Shown: positions 16,740 through 26,221, counted from the first letter of the stretch. The stretch: DNA of 64,000 nucleotides from CAVROP01 sp050012175 (GCA_050012175.1 JBEKHR010000028.1:9931-73930); one strand, 5' to 3'. Notes: a model not told the origin generated them from the letters alone. A program made the numbers and translations.

Positions 16740-17879
16740 ATGGCAGAGGGAGTAAGAGATTCGCGCTCGAGCGTCATGTGGCTGGGGAGCGCCAGCGGCA
16801 AGGCAGGTGGCCGTTCACTTTACCGGGCGCGCCCGGGAAGGGGAGCTGAGTTGGGGGTGGTGTTGGCTGGGGTTGGCTTGATCTGCCTGAGTGGACTCGC
16901 GTGGGCGCAGAATCCAGTTTCGCCTACGACTGTGGCCCCGATCTCCCCCCTGAGGCCGGCAGCCTCGAGCGCCTCCCCGAGCAACCGGCTGGGAGCGCGG
17001 TATGTGGTCGCCAAGGACGACCTTCTGGAAGTCTACGTCGTAGATGCACAAGAGCTTTCGCGCGAGTATCGGGTAGACGGGGATGGGATGATAACACTTC
17101 CGATGCTGTCGCGACCGGTCATGGCGGCAGGCCTGACGCTCGACCAGCTTTCGGAAGCCATTCGCAAAGGTCTTCTTGACGCCGGAATGCTTGCGGACCC
17201 CCAAGTGACTGTTACGGTGAAATCTTCGCCGTGGAATACAGTGGTCCTTTCCGGCGCGGCAAAGAAACCGGGGGTTTATCCGGTTTACGGTCACACGACG
17301 TTGCTCGAACTCTTGACCGAGAGCGAAGGTCTTAGCGACGATGCGGGCGGCACGGCGATTATCACCCGCGCGGAGAATGCTCCGGGGGGGACGGGGCCTA
17401 ACCCTGCCCGGGCCGCGCAGGATGCCGATCCAGCGATCTCACGTACGGTGAACGTTGACGTCTGGCGACTCTGGCAGAACGGCGACGCGAGCCTGAACGT
17501 AGATTTGTACCCGGGGGATCGGGTTATGGTTCAACGGGCAGGAATTGTCTACGTGGTGGGAGGCGTGAACCGGGGTGGGGGCTTTGTCCTCTCCAACGAC
17601 CAGGAGCAAATGACGGTGCTGAAGGTTATTGCCCTGGCGGGCAACTTCACGCGCGAGGCAAAGGCAAGAAAAGCCGTAATCATCCGGAAGGCCCCAAATG
17701 CTCCCGGCGGAAGACAGGAACTTCAGGTAGACCTCAAGAAGGTGCTGTCGAACCGGGCTCCGGATCAACAACTGCTGGCCAGCGACATCCTTTATGTGCC
17801 CGAGAGCGGGGTCAAGAGAACCCTCGACATGGTTGTCAGCGCCGTGGTGACCACTACGATCTGGCATGTGCCATATTAG
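16740..17879 (+). CDS. Polysaccharide export outer-membrane protein (Wza/SLBB family)
   Basis: Protein of about 379 residues with a signal peptide (VVLAGVGLICLSGLAWAQ). The Poly_export domain (about residues 80-165: YVVAKDDLLEVYVVDAQELSREYRVDGDGMITLPML) is followed by SLBB-type segments (VLSGAAKKPGVYPVYGHTTLLELLTESEGL; VYVVGGVNRGGGFVL). This family forms the outer-membrane and periplasmic channel for capsule or exopolysaccharide export with the Wzc-type protein encoded next. The start at 16740 is chosen because AAGGAG lies 8 bp upstream; in-frame GTG (16731) and ATG (16734) sit too close to that site. It lacks an obvious lipobox Cys at the signal cleavage site, unlike E. coli Wza. Confidence 0.88.
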   Translation: MAEGVRDSRSSVMWLGSASGKAGGRSLYRARPGRGAELGVVLAGVGLICLSGLAWAQNPVSPTTVAPISPLRPAASSASPSNRLGARYVVAKDDLLEVYVVDAQELSREYRVDGDGMITLPMLSRPVMAAGLTLDQLSEAIRKGLLDAGMLADPQVTVTVKSSPWNTVVLSGAAKKPGVYPVYGHTTLLELLTESEGLSDDAGGTAIITRAENAPGGTGPNPARAAQDADPAISRTVNVDVWRLWQNGDASLNVDLYPGDRVMVQRAGIVYVVGGVNRGGGFVLSNDQEQMTVLKVIALAGNFTREAKARKAVIIRKAPNAPGGRQELQVDLKKVLSNRAPDQQLLASDILYVPESGVKRTLDMVVSAVVTTTIWHVPY

Positions 17880-17989
17880 AGATTGAGTACGGCTGGTGAA
17901 GGCCTAAACTCTGCACATTGGCGCGTTTCATGCCACGCGGCCCTTCAGGGGCGCGAGCAAGAAACGCAGTTGGGGATGAGGGGAGAGAG

Positions 17990-20284
17990 ATGGCAGAAAA
18001 CGACAAGCTAATGCCGACGAACGGCGTTCCACCTGAGCGCCCGGGGTATTCTGGATACGCCGTCCTGGACGCCGAGGCTTCGGGGCCTGAGGCATACTCA
18101 TTCTATACCTACTGGGCGGTTCTTAAAAAGCGCCGGGGCACCGTTTTCACGGTTGCCTTCATTATTACAGTTTTGGTGACATTCGTTGTCTTCCGAACGA
18201 AGCCAGTGTACCGCGCCACGGCTCGCATGGAGGTCCAGGCGGAGACCCCCCAACTGCAAACGCTCAACGAGCTTAACCCGAGTGCGAGTGCCGACGATGC
18301 ATTCCTCCAAACTCAAGTGGATCTCTTGCAGAACAACAACCTCGCCTGGGAAACGATACAGCAGTTGGGGCTTGCGTCTGTGTACCCGGAGCTCAGCGCT
18401 GCCGGGAAGGGCGGGCCAGCGAGCACCGACAGGTCTCGCGCAGCAACTCAAGCAAGTCTGATTCGGGCTTTTAAGGCGGGTCTTCATGTGTCGCTGCTGA
18501 GTGAAAGCCGATTGGTGGAGGTCAGCTACGAGAGTGTTGACCCGAGCCTGGCGGCGCGTGTAGCCAACGCCCATGTCAAGAATTACGTGGAGTCCAATTA
18601 TCGTTCCAAATACGAAACGACCCGGCAAGCCTCGGCGTGGATGGAACAGCAACTCGACGAGCTTAAAGCGAAGGTCGAGAAATCTCAGCAGGCGCTGGTT
18701 GATTATGAGCGCGAGAACTCGATTGCCGATATCGGGAACAAAGAGAACGTCGTGGGGCAAAAGCTTGCGGACTTGAGCAAAGACCTCACCACGGCACAGA
18801 CTGACCGAGCCGACAAGGAATCCTTGTACGACTCGGTGCAGAGCAACAAAGCCGAGGCGGCCATCATTGCCAACGACGCCCTACTGCAGCAGTTGGACTC
18901 GAAATACGCTGATCTCAGGACCCAGTATGCCGCGACCACTTCTCAATACGGTCCGAACTTCTATAAAGTGAAGGAACTCCGCAATCAGATCAATGAGGTG
19001 GAGTCGCTCGTCGACCGAGAGCGCAAGCGGATAATTGAGCGGATCGGGGGCGATTACCGCACCGCCCTGCGCCGTGAGCAGATTCTCTCCCGGGGGGTAA
19101 CTCAGCAAAGAGCCCAGGTCGAGAAGTTGGATGAACTTCTTATTCAATACAACCTGCTGAAGAATGAATACGAGACCAACCAGCAGCTTTACAACGATCT
19201 GCTGAAACGTCTCAAAGATGCTACCGTCTCGGCAAGCTTGCGCGCGGCGAATGTCCGCCTGGCTGACGAGGCGTTGGTTCCCAGTTCTCCCATCCGTCCG
19301 GACAGGCCCGTGGATATTGCCGCCGGACTTCTGGTGGGCTTGATTCTCGGAGTCACGCTGGCGTTTATCCGGGAGAGCCTGGATCGCACCCTCATGACAG
19401 CGGAGGACATCGAGAGAGAGATAGCTGTTCCCACTTTGGCCGTGATTCCGCTCGGGACAGCATCGCGCGGACGGTATGGCCATTACTTTTCGCACAATGC
19501 CCAGAGAGCAGGGGGAAATGGAAACCAGGCATTGACCATTCTCAATGCGCCCGGATCGCAAATGGCGGAATCTTTCAGAGTCTTGCGAACCTCGATTCTG
19601 CTCTCCAGCGCGCCGCAGCCGCCTCAAGTGCTGCTGATTACGAGTGCACATCCCAGTGAAGGGAAGACATTCGCTTCTGTCAACCTGGCTTTGGCGCTGG
19701 CCCAGCGTGGCAGCCGCGTCCTGCTGGTGGATTCGGATCTGCGGAAGCCAAATGTCTTAAAGGTCCTCGGTCTGTCGGATGGTGAGGGACCCGGACTGAG
19801 TAGCTTTCTCACGGGCGGGCATGACATCGACCAGGCACTCCAGGCCTACACAGCAGTCCCCAACCTGTGGCTGCTTCCACCCGGACCGATTCCCCCCAAC
19901 CCGGCCGAGCTGTTGTCCTCACCTGCTATGGAGAAGCTGGTAGGGGATCTCCGCCAGCGCTTCGAACACATCGTGTTCGACTCACCGCCCTTGTTGCTGG
20001 TGACGGATGGAATCCTTCTTTCAACCCTGACGGATGGCGTGGTTCTGGTTGTGGAAAGCGGATCCACCTCGCGCGGCGCATTGAATCGGGTTCGTCGAAT
20101 CCTGGACCGGGCCGGCGCAAATACTCTAGGTGCTGTCCTCAACAAGCTGGCCAATCGAGTTGACGGGTACTACAGTTCGCGTTATGGGTATTACAACTAT
20201 TCCTACTCCCGGGAAGGCTCAACTTGGAAAGTTGCTGAGGCGGGTTTTGCCAACGATGAGCCACCCACCCTCACACGCAGATAA
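17990..20284 (+). CDS. Wzc/GumC-type chain-length determinant fused to tyrosine autokinase
   Basis: Protein of about 764 residues. A Wzz domain with two transmembrane helices (VFTVAFIITVLVTFVVF near residue 45; VDIAAGLLVGLILGVTLAF near 450) flanks a long coiled-coil periplasmic region (AWMEQQLDELKAKVEKSQQALVDYERE). The cytoplasmic BY-kinase domain has a P-loop-like SAHPSEGKT, the Walker A' LLVDSDLRKP and Walker B HIVFDSPPLL. The C-terminus carries a tyrosine cluster (GYYSSRYGYYNYSYS), the usual autophosphorylation tail. It regulates polymer length and export together with the Wza-type protein 110 bp upstream. The ATG at 17990 follows a GAGGGGAGAG stretch; upstream in-frame starts add only low-quality sequence. 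Confidence 0.9.
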   Translation: MAENDKLMPTNGVPPERPGYSGYAVLDAEASGPEAYSFYTYWAVLKKRRGTVFTVAFIITVLVTFVVFRTKPVYRATARMEVQAETPQLQTLNELNPSASADDAFLQTQVDLLQNNNLAWETIQQLGLASVYPELSAAGKGGPASTDRSRAATQASLIRAFKAGLHVSLLSESRLVEVSYESVDPSLAARVANAHVKNYVESNYRSKYETTRQASAWMEQQLDELKAKVEKSQQALVDYERENSIADIGNKENVVGQKLADLSKDLTTAQTDRADKESLYDSVQSNKAEAAIIANDALLQQLDSKYADLRTQYAATTSQYGPNFYKVKELRNQINEVESLVDRERKRIIERIGGDYRTALRREQILSRGVTQQRAQVEKLDELLIQYNLLKNEYETNQQLYNDLLKRLKDATVSASLRAANVRLADEALVPSSPIRPDRPVDIAAGLLVGLILGVTLAFIRESLDRTLMTAEDIEREIAVPTLAVIPLGTASRGRYGHYFSHNAQRAGGNGNQALTILNAPGSQMAESFRVLRTSILLSSAPQPPQVLLITSAHPSEGKTFASVNLALALAQRGSRVLLVDSDLRKPNVLKVLGLSDGEGPGLSSFLTGGHDIDQALQAYTAVPNLWLLPPGPIPPNPAELLSSPAMEKLVGDLRQRFEHIVFDSPPLLLVTDGILLSTLTDGVVLVVESGSTSRGALNRVRRILDRAGANTLGAVLNKLANRVDGYYSSRYGYYNYSYSREGSTWKVAEAGFANDEPPTLTRR

Positions 20285-20331
20285 GATGACCCTTGTGTTA
20301 GAATCTCGTGACGAGAGGTGACACGACGTTG

Positions 20332-21480
20332 ATGCGAGATGTTGCTGTGATCGGGGCGGGTCCGGCTGGGTTGTATGCGGCTCATCAACTCGCCTCGGCG
20401 GGCCTCGATGTCACGGTGCTGGATGCCCAGGAGAGGATCGGTGAAAACGCTGTCTGTTCCGGTGTCATCGGGGAAGAGGCGTTTGCTCGTTTTGGTCTGC
20501 CCAGCCGATCGGTCTTGAACCGCATTTGCTGCATTCAGGCGGTCTCGCCCGCTGGAAAAACGTTGGAGTATCGCTCGGCGACGCCACTGGCTCGCGTGGT
20601 CGATAAGTCAGAGTTCAACCGCGACCTTGGGAACTCGGCTCGTTCCGCCGGGGCTGAGTTGTGTTTAGGCCGGTTTGTCGAGGCCATCGACCGTGAAAAG
20701 GACGGAGTGCTTTTGCACCTCTGCTCGCGCCAGCGGGCGGTTGGGAAACTGAGGGCGCGGGTCGCCGTAATAGCCTCCGGAGTGAACGGTTCCCTGAACG
20801 GGGCCCTCGGACTGGTGAAACCTCGCGAATTCTTGCGGGCCATCCAGGCTGATATCCCGCTGGGGAAGGATGGGATCTCCAACCCGACCGAGGTGTATGT
20901 GGGGCGGTCTGTGGCGCCCGGGGCCTTCGGCTGGAAGATTCCTTTGGGACACGGCCGCGTGCGCGTCGGTCTTATGTGCGTGGAAGATCCCCGGCCATAC
21001 TTCAGTGCACTCTTGCAAAGAGTGGCGCCCGGACTGGATCGGGGTGCGGCGAAGGTCCGGCAGAAGGCCATAGGACAGATGCCGGTGGGAAATTGTGTTG
21101 GGGAACGGATTGTGGCGATCGGGGAGGCCGCAGCTCACGTTAAGACGTCAACGGGAGGTGGGATTTACTTCGGTCTTCTATCAGCGGAAATGGCCGCCGA
21201 CGTCATGCTTCGTGCCTTTCGAAAGGGCGACTTCAGCGTTCAGACGTTGGGCGAGTTTGAGCGCTTCTGGCGCGCCGCTTTCGGCATCGAGCTGTGGACG
21301 GGTTATCTCGCCCGAAAGCTCGCGGCGCGCCTTTCCGACAGCCTCATCGAAAGGACCTTTGATAGGGCAAAGGGAATTGATCTGCTGTCCAGGCTGAATG
21401 GGAACCTGAGTTTTGACTGGCATCATAAGGCCATACTGGCGTCCATTCGTGACTTGTTCGCTCCGGCCGCAGGCGCCTGA
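20332..21480 (+). CDS. FAD-dependent oxidoreductase, geranylgeranyl-reductase family
   Basis: Protein of about 382 residues. A Rossmann FAD motif (VAVIGAGPAGLYAAHQLASAG) is followed by the family-typical CSGVIGEEAF with its conserved cysteine, and a second FAD region (VAIGEAAAHVKTSTGGGIYFGL). Relatives reduce isoprenoid double bonds of geranylgeranyl or polyprenyl chains. Sited between the Wzc-type gene and the initiating sugar transferase, it could saturate the lipid carrier used for glycan assembly; that role is inference. The start at 20332 has GAGAGG about 10 bp upstream; a GTG at 20308 is an alternative. Confidence 0.8.
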   Translation: MRDVAVIGAGPAGLYAAHQLASAGLDVTVLDAQERIGENAVCSGVIGEEAFARFGLPSRSVLNRICCIQAVSPAGKTLEYRSATPLARVVDKSEFNRDLGNSARSAGAELCLGRFVEAIDREKDGVLLHLCSRQRAVGKLRARVAVIASGVNGSLNGALGLVKPREFLRAIQADIPLGKDGISNPTEVYVGRSVAPGAFGWKIPLGHGRVRVGLMCVEDPRPYFSALLQRVAPGLDRGAAKVRQKAIGQMPVGNCVGERIVAIGEAAAHVKTSTGGGIYFGLLSAEMAADVMLRAFRKGDFSVQTLGEFERFWRAAFGIELWTGYLARKLAARLSDSLIERTFDRAKGIDLLSRLNGNLSFDWHHKAILASIRDLFAPAAGA

Positions 21481-21513
21481 TTCCTTCATAAATCCACGAA
21501 ACTAGGAACCCGC

Positions 21514-22236
21514 GTGCTCAAACGGGGTTTTGACATTCTACTGTCCGGGGTGGGGCTTATCGTCTCGCTGCCCTTGTGGGGGATTATTGCCCTGGCGGTG
21601 AAGCTCCACGACGGCGGCCCCGTCTTTTATCGGCAAGAGCGTGTGGGGAAAGACAGGCGGGTCTTTACGGGCCTGAAGTTCCGCTCCATGGTTGCTGACT
21701 CCGACAGAAAGTGGGGCGTAGTACCCGCCGCTGCAAACGACCCCAGGATAACGAAGGTTGGAAGGATTCTGCGGGCGACGGCTATGGACGAACTCCCACA
21801 ACTCTGGAGTATCTTCCGGGGTGATATGAGCTTTGTCGGCCCACGGCCGGAGTGGGTTGAGCTGGTGAAGAAGTTCCGGGCAGAGATTCCTTGCTTCGAT
21901 TTACGCCACAAGGTTCGGCCTGGTCTTACCGGGCTGGCCCAGGTCTACGGCCACAGCGAAATATCGCGGCGGCACAAGCTTCGCTACGACCTGCTTTACA
22001 TTCGCAAGCAGAGTTTCCTGCTCGATCTTCGACTTGTCTTGGTCTCTTTTTTCGTCACCTTCGCCGGCCAATGGGAGGCCCGAACTGCCAAAGTGCTGCG
22101 GGTGCGCAGGCTGCCGCGACGGCGACGAGTGCGGGGCGCGGCGGTAGAAAACCCATTCCGCGAACCGCTTTCCTCACCCTCCGAGGGTTACAGCAACACT
22201 CCGCAAGAGTCTTCCGTGGAGGAGGCTTCAAGGTGA
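21514..22236 (+). CDS. Initiating sugar-phosphate transferase (bacterial sugar transferase family)
   Basis: Protein of 240 residues. A membrane hairpin (LLSGVGLIVSLPLWGIIALAV) is followed by the catalytic core of monotopic polyprenyl-phosphate phosphoglycosyl transferases: GGPVFYRQERVGK, FRSM, TKVGRILRATAMDELPQLW with the Asp-Glu pair, and FVGPRPE, then RPGLTGLAQV. These enzymes load the first sugar-phosphate onto undecaprenyl phosphate and so start repeat-unit synthesis. Start is a GTG with AGGA 7 bp upstream. The stop overlaps the GTG of the next gene (GTGA). The C-terminal ~45 residues (VRRLPRRRRVRG...) are an unusual basic tail. Confidence 0.9.
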   Translation: MLKRGFDILLSGVGLIVSLPLWGIIALAVKLHDGGPVFYRQERVGKDRRVFTGLKFRSMVADSDRKWGVVPAAANDPRITKVGRILRATAMDELPQLWSIFRGDMSFVGPRPEWVELVKKFRAEIPCFDLRHKVRPGLTGLAQVYGHSEISRRHKLRYDLLYIRKQSFLLDLRLVLVSFFVTFAGQWEARTAKVLRVRRLPRRRRVRGAAVENPFREPLSSPSEGYSNTPQESSVEEASR

Positions 22237-23027
22237 TTTCGAGTGATTCCTTCGATCCGCGTGGGACCCCACCCTGTGTGCGCGTCCTGGGCGTACCCGT
22301 GCACGTCCTGGACCTGGGGCAGGTTCTCCAAACCATGGAACAGTGGCTCTGCCAGCGGGACGGGACCCGCTGGATCGCGGTGACTAGCTCACACGGGCTG
22401 GTTGAGGGCCAGAAAAACCCCGCGTTCAAAGCCGTTCTTGAATCGGCGGACCTCTCAGTCCCTGACGGGAAGTGGACAGCGCGAGTGGCGGCCAAGAAAG
22501 CTGCTTGTGCCCCAAGACAAGTTCGTGGCGCTGACTTCCTGCGGGCTTTCTGCCGGTTATCGAACGAGAAGGGCTATACGAATTTCTTTTACGGCGACAC
22601 GGAGGAAGTTCTTGCCCTGTGCGCCAACAGACTCTCGGAACAATTCCCGCGCCTGCGCATTGTCGGCACATATTCCCCGCCTTTTCGTGAACTTACTCCG
22701 GAAGAAGACGCGCAAGTCGTCAAGATGATTGACCAGGCGAGACCGGATGTCCTGTGGGTAGGACTGGGGTTGCCAAAACAGGAACAATGGATTTTCTCGC
22801 ATCGGGAAAAGATCAACGTGCCGGTGATGATCGCCGTCGGGGCGGCGTTCAAGTTTGTCAGCGGCAAGGTCAAAAGCGCTCCAGCCTGGATTCGGGAGTC
22901 GGGCTTCGAATGGCTTTGGCGTTTCTTCCATGAACCAGGGAGAACCTGGCGCCGGGCGTTCGTCTACGGCCCGCAGTTTGCCGCCCGCTCGATTCTGGAA
23001 CTCAGCGGATTGAAGACATACGAGTGA
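22233..23027 (+). CDS. WecG/TagA/CpsF family glycosyltransferase
   Basis: Protein of 264 residues of the GT26 family (members transfer N-acetylmannosamine, ManNAcA or similar to lipid-linked sugar). Signature regions include VTSSHGLVEGQKNPAFKAVLESADLSVPDGKW, RGADFLRAFC, NFFYGDTEEVL, PDVLWVGLGLPKQEQWI and MIAVGAAFKFVSGKVKSAPAW. The GTG start at 22233 is supported by GGAGG 8 bp upstream and overlaps the previous stop. Being next to the initiating transferase, it most likely adds the second sugar. The UDP-GlcNAc 2-epimerase at 51606 could supply its ManNAc-type donor. Confidence 0.88.
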   Translation: MISSDSFDPRGTPPCVRVLGVPVHVLDLGQVLQTMEQWLCQRDGTRWIAVTSSHGLVEGQKNPAFKAVLESADLSVPDGKWTARVAAKKAACAPRQVRGADFLRAFCRLSNEKGYTNFFYGDTEEVLALCANRLSEQFPRLRIVGTYSPPFRELTPEEDAQVVKMIDQARPDVLWVGLGLPKQEQWIFSHREKINVPVMIAVGAAFKFVSGKVKSAPAWIRESGFEWLWRFFHEPGRTWRRAFVYGPQFAARSILELSGLKTYE

Positions 23028-23115
23028 GCAGCAGGAGGAGCGCTTGCGGCATTGTCATTCCCGTCCCGCCTTCGGACGGTGTACTGGGAGAAGGGGTGTC
23101 CGGATCAGAAAGCTT

Positions 23116-24336
23116 ATGTTATTCGCGGTTATCAAAAAAAGAGGCTCTTGCTTCCTTCAGGTGAGTGCGGCGGCTCTGCTGGCTGCCGTGCTCGGCGGAA
23201 TGCTGGCCGCTGGCCGTTCGGCGCCGCAGGGCGCGGAGACAAAGGTCCTGGGCCTGGACAAGGTGATCGCTTTCACTTACATCAAGGACTTTGACCCCAA
23301 GCAACTGCGCTCGGTGACCTTCTTCGGCCCGAGCAAGCCGGAAGACTGGCAGTATTGGCGGACGCGCGGTGTCGTGACGGGTGTGGGTCACACGTGGTAC
23401 GACCTGTTGCGCTCACCCCTCGAGAAAGCGGTGGACAACTTGGTTGGTATGAACTACGGCGGAAACCCGCGGCCAGTGGTCATGATCGACGAGTTTGGCT
23501 TCGACTTCGGCGGTAGCATGGACCAGAAATCCGCCCAGCTCCTCCGCCTCACCAAGCGCCGCAAGCCGGAGCTGGCCCTCGCGGTCTGGGAGATGCGCGG
23601 CCCCATCCCGAGCGTCCTGGCGGAAGCCTACCGCGATGTGGCTGACCTCGTCATGATGGAGAGCTACCTGAGCGGCAAGCAGCAGTACTGGTGGATGGCC
23701 TGCCAGGTCTGGTCCGCGCGTAGGTTCGGCATCCTGCCCAAGACGATCGTGGTCCTCGGGGTGGGGAACGGCGGCCTACCCGGCACCACCTGGGCGGAAA
23801 CTGACGAGGAGCTCGAACAGCAAATCCGCTTCGTGCGCCTGATCGCCCCGGAATCGCCTGGGGTGGGCTTCTACTGCGGCACCAACGGCAAAGGCGAACT
23901 GCTGGCCAGCGCGGACGCCTTCTGCGCCCGGCATCCCGACCTTCCTACCGACGGCTCAGGACTGCCCGCAGACCTCCTGGCCCTCGCCAAGACCTTCTCC
24001 AGCCGGCATGACAAGCCGACCCTGGTCGTATCCCCCGACCTCGTGGAGCCGAACTACACCGAGGATGGCTTAGGACTGGTCGAGCCGAAGACCATGCGGC
24101 TTTACCTGATCAACCTGGGCGATCAGGACGCCCGGAACGTCAAGGTCCGCTTGCGCAACCCGCCCGACAAGGGCGGCAACGTGTTCGCCGAGGGCGTCGT
24201 TCCGCTCATCCCGAAGCGAGCGGAAGCGATAGGCGTCCTGCCCGTAATCGCCGAGTGGCATGAGTGGGTAGGGGAGTGGGAGATGGAAGTCGAGGCCCCA
24301 GGTTGCGAGGTCCTCCCCTTCAAGTTAAGGCGCTGA
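23116..24336 (+). CDS. Secreted protein of unknown function, TIM-barrel-like
   Basis: Protein of about 406 residues with an N-terminal export signal (VSAAALLAAVLGGMLAAG). The body contains blocks typical of beta/alpha-barrel hydrolases (VIAFTYIKDF, PVVMIDEFGFDF, DLVMMESYL, TIVVLGVGNG, VGFYCG), including acidic residues in D-E-F and M-E-S positions. No family could be named. A beta-rich C-terminal region follows (LYLINLGDQDARNVKVRLRNPP, EWEMEVEAPGCEVLPFKLRR). The start at 23116 lacks a good ribosome site; GTG or upstream starts cannot be excluded. Position within the locus suggests action on the polysaccharide, for example as a hydrolase, but this is inference. Confidence 0.6.
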   Translation: MLFAVIKKRGSCFLQVSAAALLAAVLGGMLAAGRSAPQGAETKVLGLDKVIAFTYIKDFDPKQLRSVTFFGPSKPEDWQYWRTRGVVTGVGHTWYDLLRSPLEKAVDNLVGMNYGGNPRPVVMIDEFGFDFGGSMDQKSAQLLRLTKRRKPELALAVWEMRGPIPSVLAEAYRDVADLVMMESYLSGKQQYWWMACQVWSARRFGILPKTIVVLGVGNGGLPGTTWAETDEELEQQIRFVRLIAPESPGVGFYCGTNGKGELLASADAFCARHPDLPTDGSGLPADLLALAKTFSSRHDKPTLVVSPDLVEPNYTEDGLGLVEPKTMRLYLINLGDQDARNVKVRLRNPPDKGGNVFAEGVVPLIPKRAEAIGVLPVIAEWHEWVGEWEMEVEAPGCEVLPFKLRR

Positions 24337-24351
24337 TGCGGTATCAGGGCC

Positions 24352-24389
24352 GAGCCTGTGGGCCGGGGCAAGCCCCGGCCCACAGGCTC
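24352..24389. repeat. 38-bp perfect palindrome
   Basis: GAGCCTGTGGGCCGGGGC pairs with its complement across a central AA, an 18-bp stem with virtually no loop. It lies 16 bp after the previous stop codon. There is no T-run, so it is not a classical terminator; the GGCCGGGGC core matches hairpin 1 of the REP-like doublet at 33841, pointing to the same repeat family. Confidence 0.8.
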
Positions 24390-24527
24390 TCAAAAGAAGA
24401 AACCACGACTGCGACCACGGAACTGCCGCGAGCTACTTTCGCCCCTTGCCCTTTGGACTTTGCCTTTTGATTTGCTCTTGGTTGCACCCCTGAGTCGCGT
24501 AGCCATGCCCGAGGTGAGCAACAAGTC

Positions 24528-25934
24528 ATGACCCCCGTCGAAGCCTCAGCCCCGCCCATCGCGCCACGGCGGCTTGCCGACCTTGTCGCGCTCGCCCGGC
24601 GCGCGATCAAAAGCACAGTCGGCAAGAACGCGCTTTCCCTTTACTCGATTCAATTTGCACAGTATATCCTTCCGTTAATCACTATTCCCTATCTCGTCCG
24701 CGTTCTTGGCCCTGAGAGGCTTGGAACGCTGGCCTTCGGCCAGAGCCTCATGGCCTACTTCGCCCTGGCAGTGGACTACGGCTTCGGCTTATCGGCGACC
24801 CGGAGGATTTCTGCGCAAAGGGAAGATTTTGATGTGGTGAACCGGATTGTGAGTACTGTTTGGGCAGCCAAGGGGCTCCTCGCACTGTCTGGTCTTTCCA
24901 TCGTGGTCATTCTAATTCGCCTCGTTCCCCGGTTTCATGCCGTCTCCAGCCTGATACTGATATTGTTCGTAGGTGTGGTGGGGAGCGTTTTTTTTCCGGC
25001 GTGGCTCTTTCAAGGGCTGGAGAAAATGGTGCCAATTTCTGTCATCAATCTGTCCGTCCGCACCCTCTCAGCCGCGGCGATGTTCGTCTTAGTGCGCCGA
25101 TCAGAAGACTATGTCGTCTACGCCGCGCTGATGTCCTTTGGTGCGTTACTGGCGGGTGTGGCTGGAATGTGGGTAGCGATCCGAAAGTTTCGGCTGCGCT
25201 TCGTCCTGCCATCCTGGGGGGACATTCAGGAGTGCCTAAAGGAAGGGTGGGTCTCCTTTCTGACCACGGGCGCGGTCAGCTTCTACACGTCAGCCAACGC
25301 ACTCATCCTTGGGTTCCTCACCAACGACCTCATGGTTGGCTTTTACAGCGCAGCGGAGAGGGTTGCCCGAATGGCTACCTCTGCTTGGGGTCCACTATCG
25401 CAGGCGGCCTACCCCCGGTTCAGCAAGTTGGCCGTGGACTCGAAACACGATGCGCTGCACTGGGGAAGAAGGATGCTCCTCGTGATGGGCGCAGCGGGGT
25501 TACTCATTTCCGCGACTCTGTTCCTGGGGGCTCCGCTGATCATTAAGGTGGCTTTTGGGCCCCGCTACGAAAGTTCGGTCACAACCTTACGCCTTTTGTC
25601 CCCGCTGCCGTTTATGATCGCGATCAGCAACGTCCTGGGCATCCAAGTGCTCTTTCCGTTTCGCCGAGAGAGAGTCGCTCTGGCATCCGTCGCCGTGGGC
25701 GGAGCCGTGAACTTGGCGCTGTCCTTCCTCCTAGCCCCTGCTTGGAAAGCAAACGGCATGGCATTTTCAGTGACGACGGCAGAGTTCGCGGTCACGGCGG
25801 TGATGTTTGGCTATCTTTGGAAGGCGCACCTTAACCCACTGCAGGCCCGCGAGGACTCTTCCGCAGAGGTTGGGGCGCAAGAGAGCGTGCTTGCCGTCGA
25901 GGCCGTGGTGGCCAGCACTCCCGGAGAGGTTTGA
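24528..25934 (+). CDS. Wzx-type flippase (MATE/MVF-like polysaccharide translocase)
   Basis: Protein of 468 residues with about twelve to fourteen hydrophobic segments. The N-terminal region (NALSLYSIQFAQYILPLITIPYLVRVLGPERLGTLAFGQSL) is diagnostic of the polysaccharide_synt family that flips lipid-linked repeat units across the inner membrane. Further family features are FFPAWLFQGLEKM and GFLTNDLMVGFYSAAERVAR. Its presence makes the locus a Wzx/Wzy-dependent one. The C-terminus (about 30 residues, Ala/Glu/Val-rich) is cytoplasmic and not conserved. Confidence 0.88.
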   Translation: MTPVEASAPPIAPRRLADLVALARRAIKSTVGKNALSLYSIQFAQYILPLITIPYLVRVLGPERLGTLAFGQSLMAYFALAVDYGFGLSATRRISAQREDFDVVNRIVSTVWAAKGLLALSGLSIVVILIRLVPRFHAVSSLILILFVGVVGSVFFPAWLFQGLEKMVPISVINLSVRTLSAAAMFVLVRRSEDYVVYAALMSFGALLAGVAGMWVAIRKFRLRFVLPSWGDIQECLKEGWVSFLTTGAVSFYTSANALILGFLTNDLMVGFYSAAERVARMATSAWGPLSQAAYPRFSKLAVDSKHDALHWGRRMLLVMGAAGLLISATLFLGAPLIIKVAFGPRYESSVTTLRLLSPLPFMIAISNVLGIQVLFPFRRERVALASVAVGGAVNLALSFLLAPAWKANGMAFSVTTAEFAVTAVMFGYLWKAHLNPLQAREDSSAEVGAQESVLAVEAVVASTPGEV

Positions 25935-26065
25935 TTGGTGGCTTTGAGATTATGTGATGCTCGAGATGGCGCCATAGCGGTTGCCAACGATTGCGGTCTC
26001 GGTTCAGCCACCTCTGGGAGAGACCTTTGCCAGGGACCGAAAATGCGTCGCGGAGAGCGCATCGA

Positions 26066-26113
26066 GTGATCGTTCTCGGTGGCGGAATGACTCGACTCGC
26101 CGCCGGCGTGTGC
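26066..26113 (+). pseudogene. 5' fragment related to the downstream flavoprotein
   Basis: Encodes VIVLGGGMTRLAAGV, matching the first Rossmann motif VLILGGGMTGLASGW of the full flavoprotein at 26886-28283, with about 80% DNA identity over 42 bp. Similarity ends quickly and the frame terminates. A methyltransferase gene lies between fragment and full gene. It is one of four such 5' scars in this locus. Confidence 0.55.
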
Positions 26114-26221
26114 GCGGAACGCGTTGTAAGGCCTCGTGCCGGGGGTGTGGTTCTTGCGTTTGGTTGTGGAGGGTAAAATCGAACCCCCTCCGGAGGTGAG
26201 GCCAGGTTGGGGGCTTAAAAC

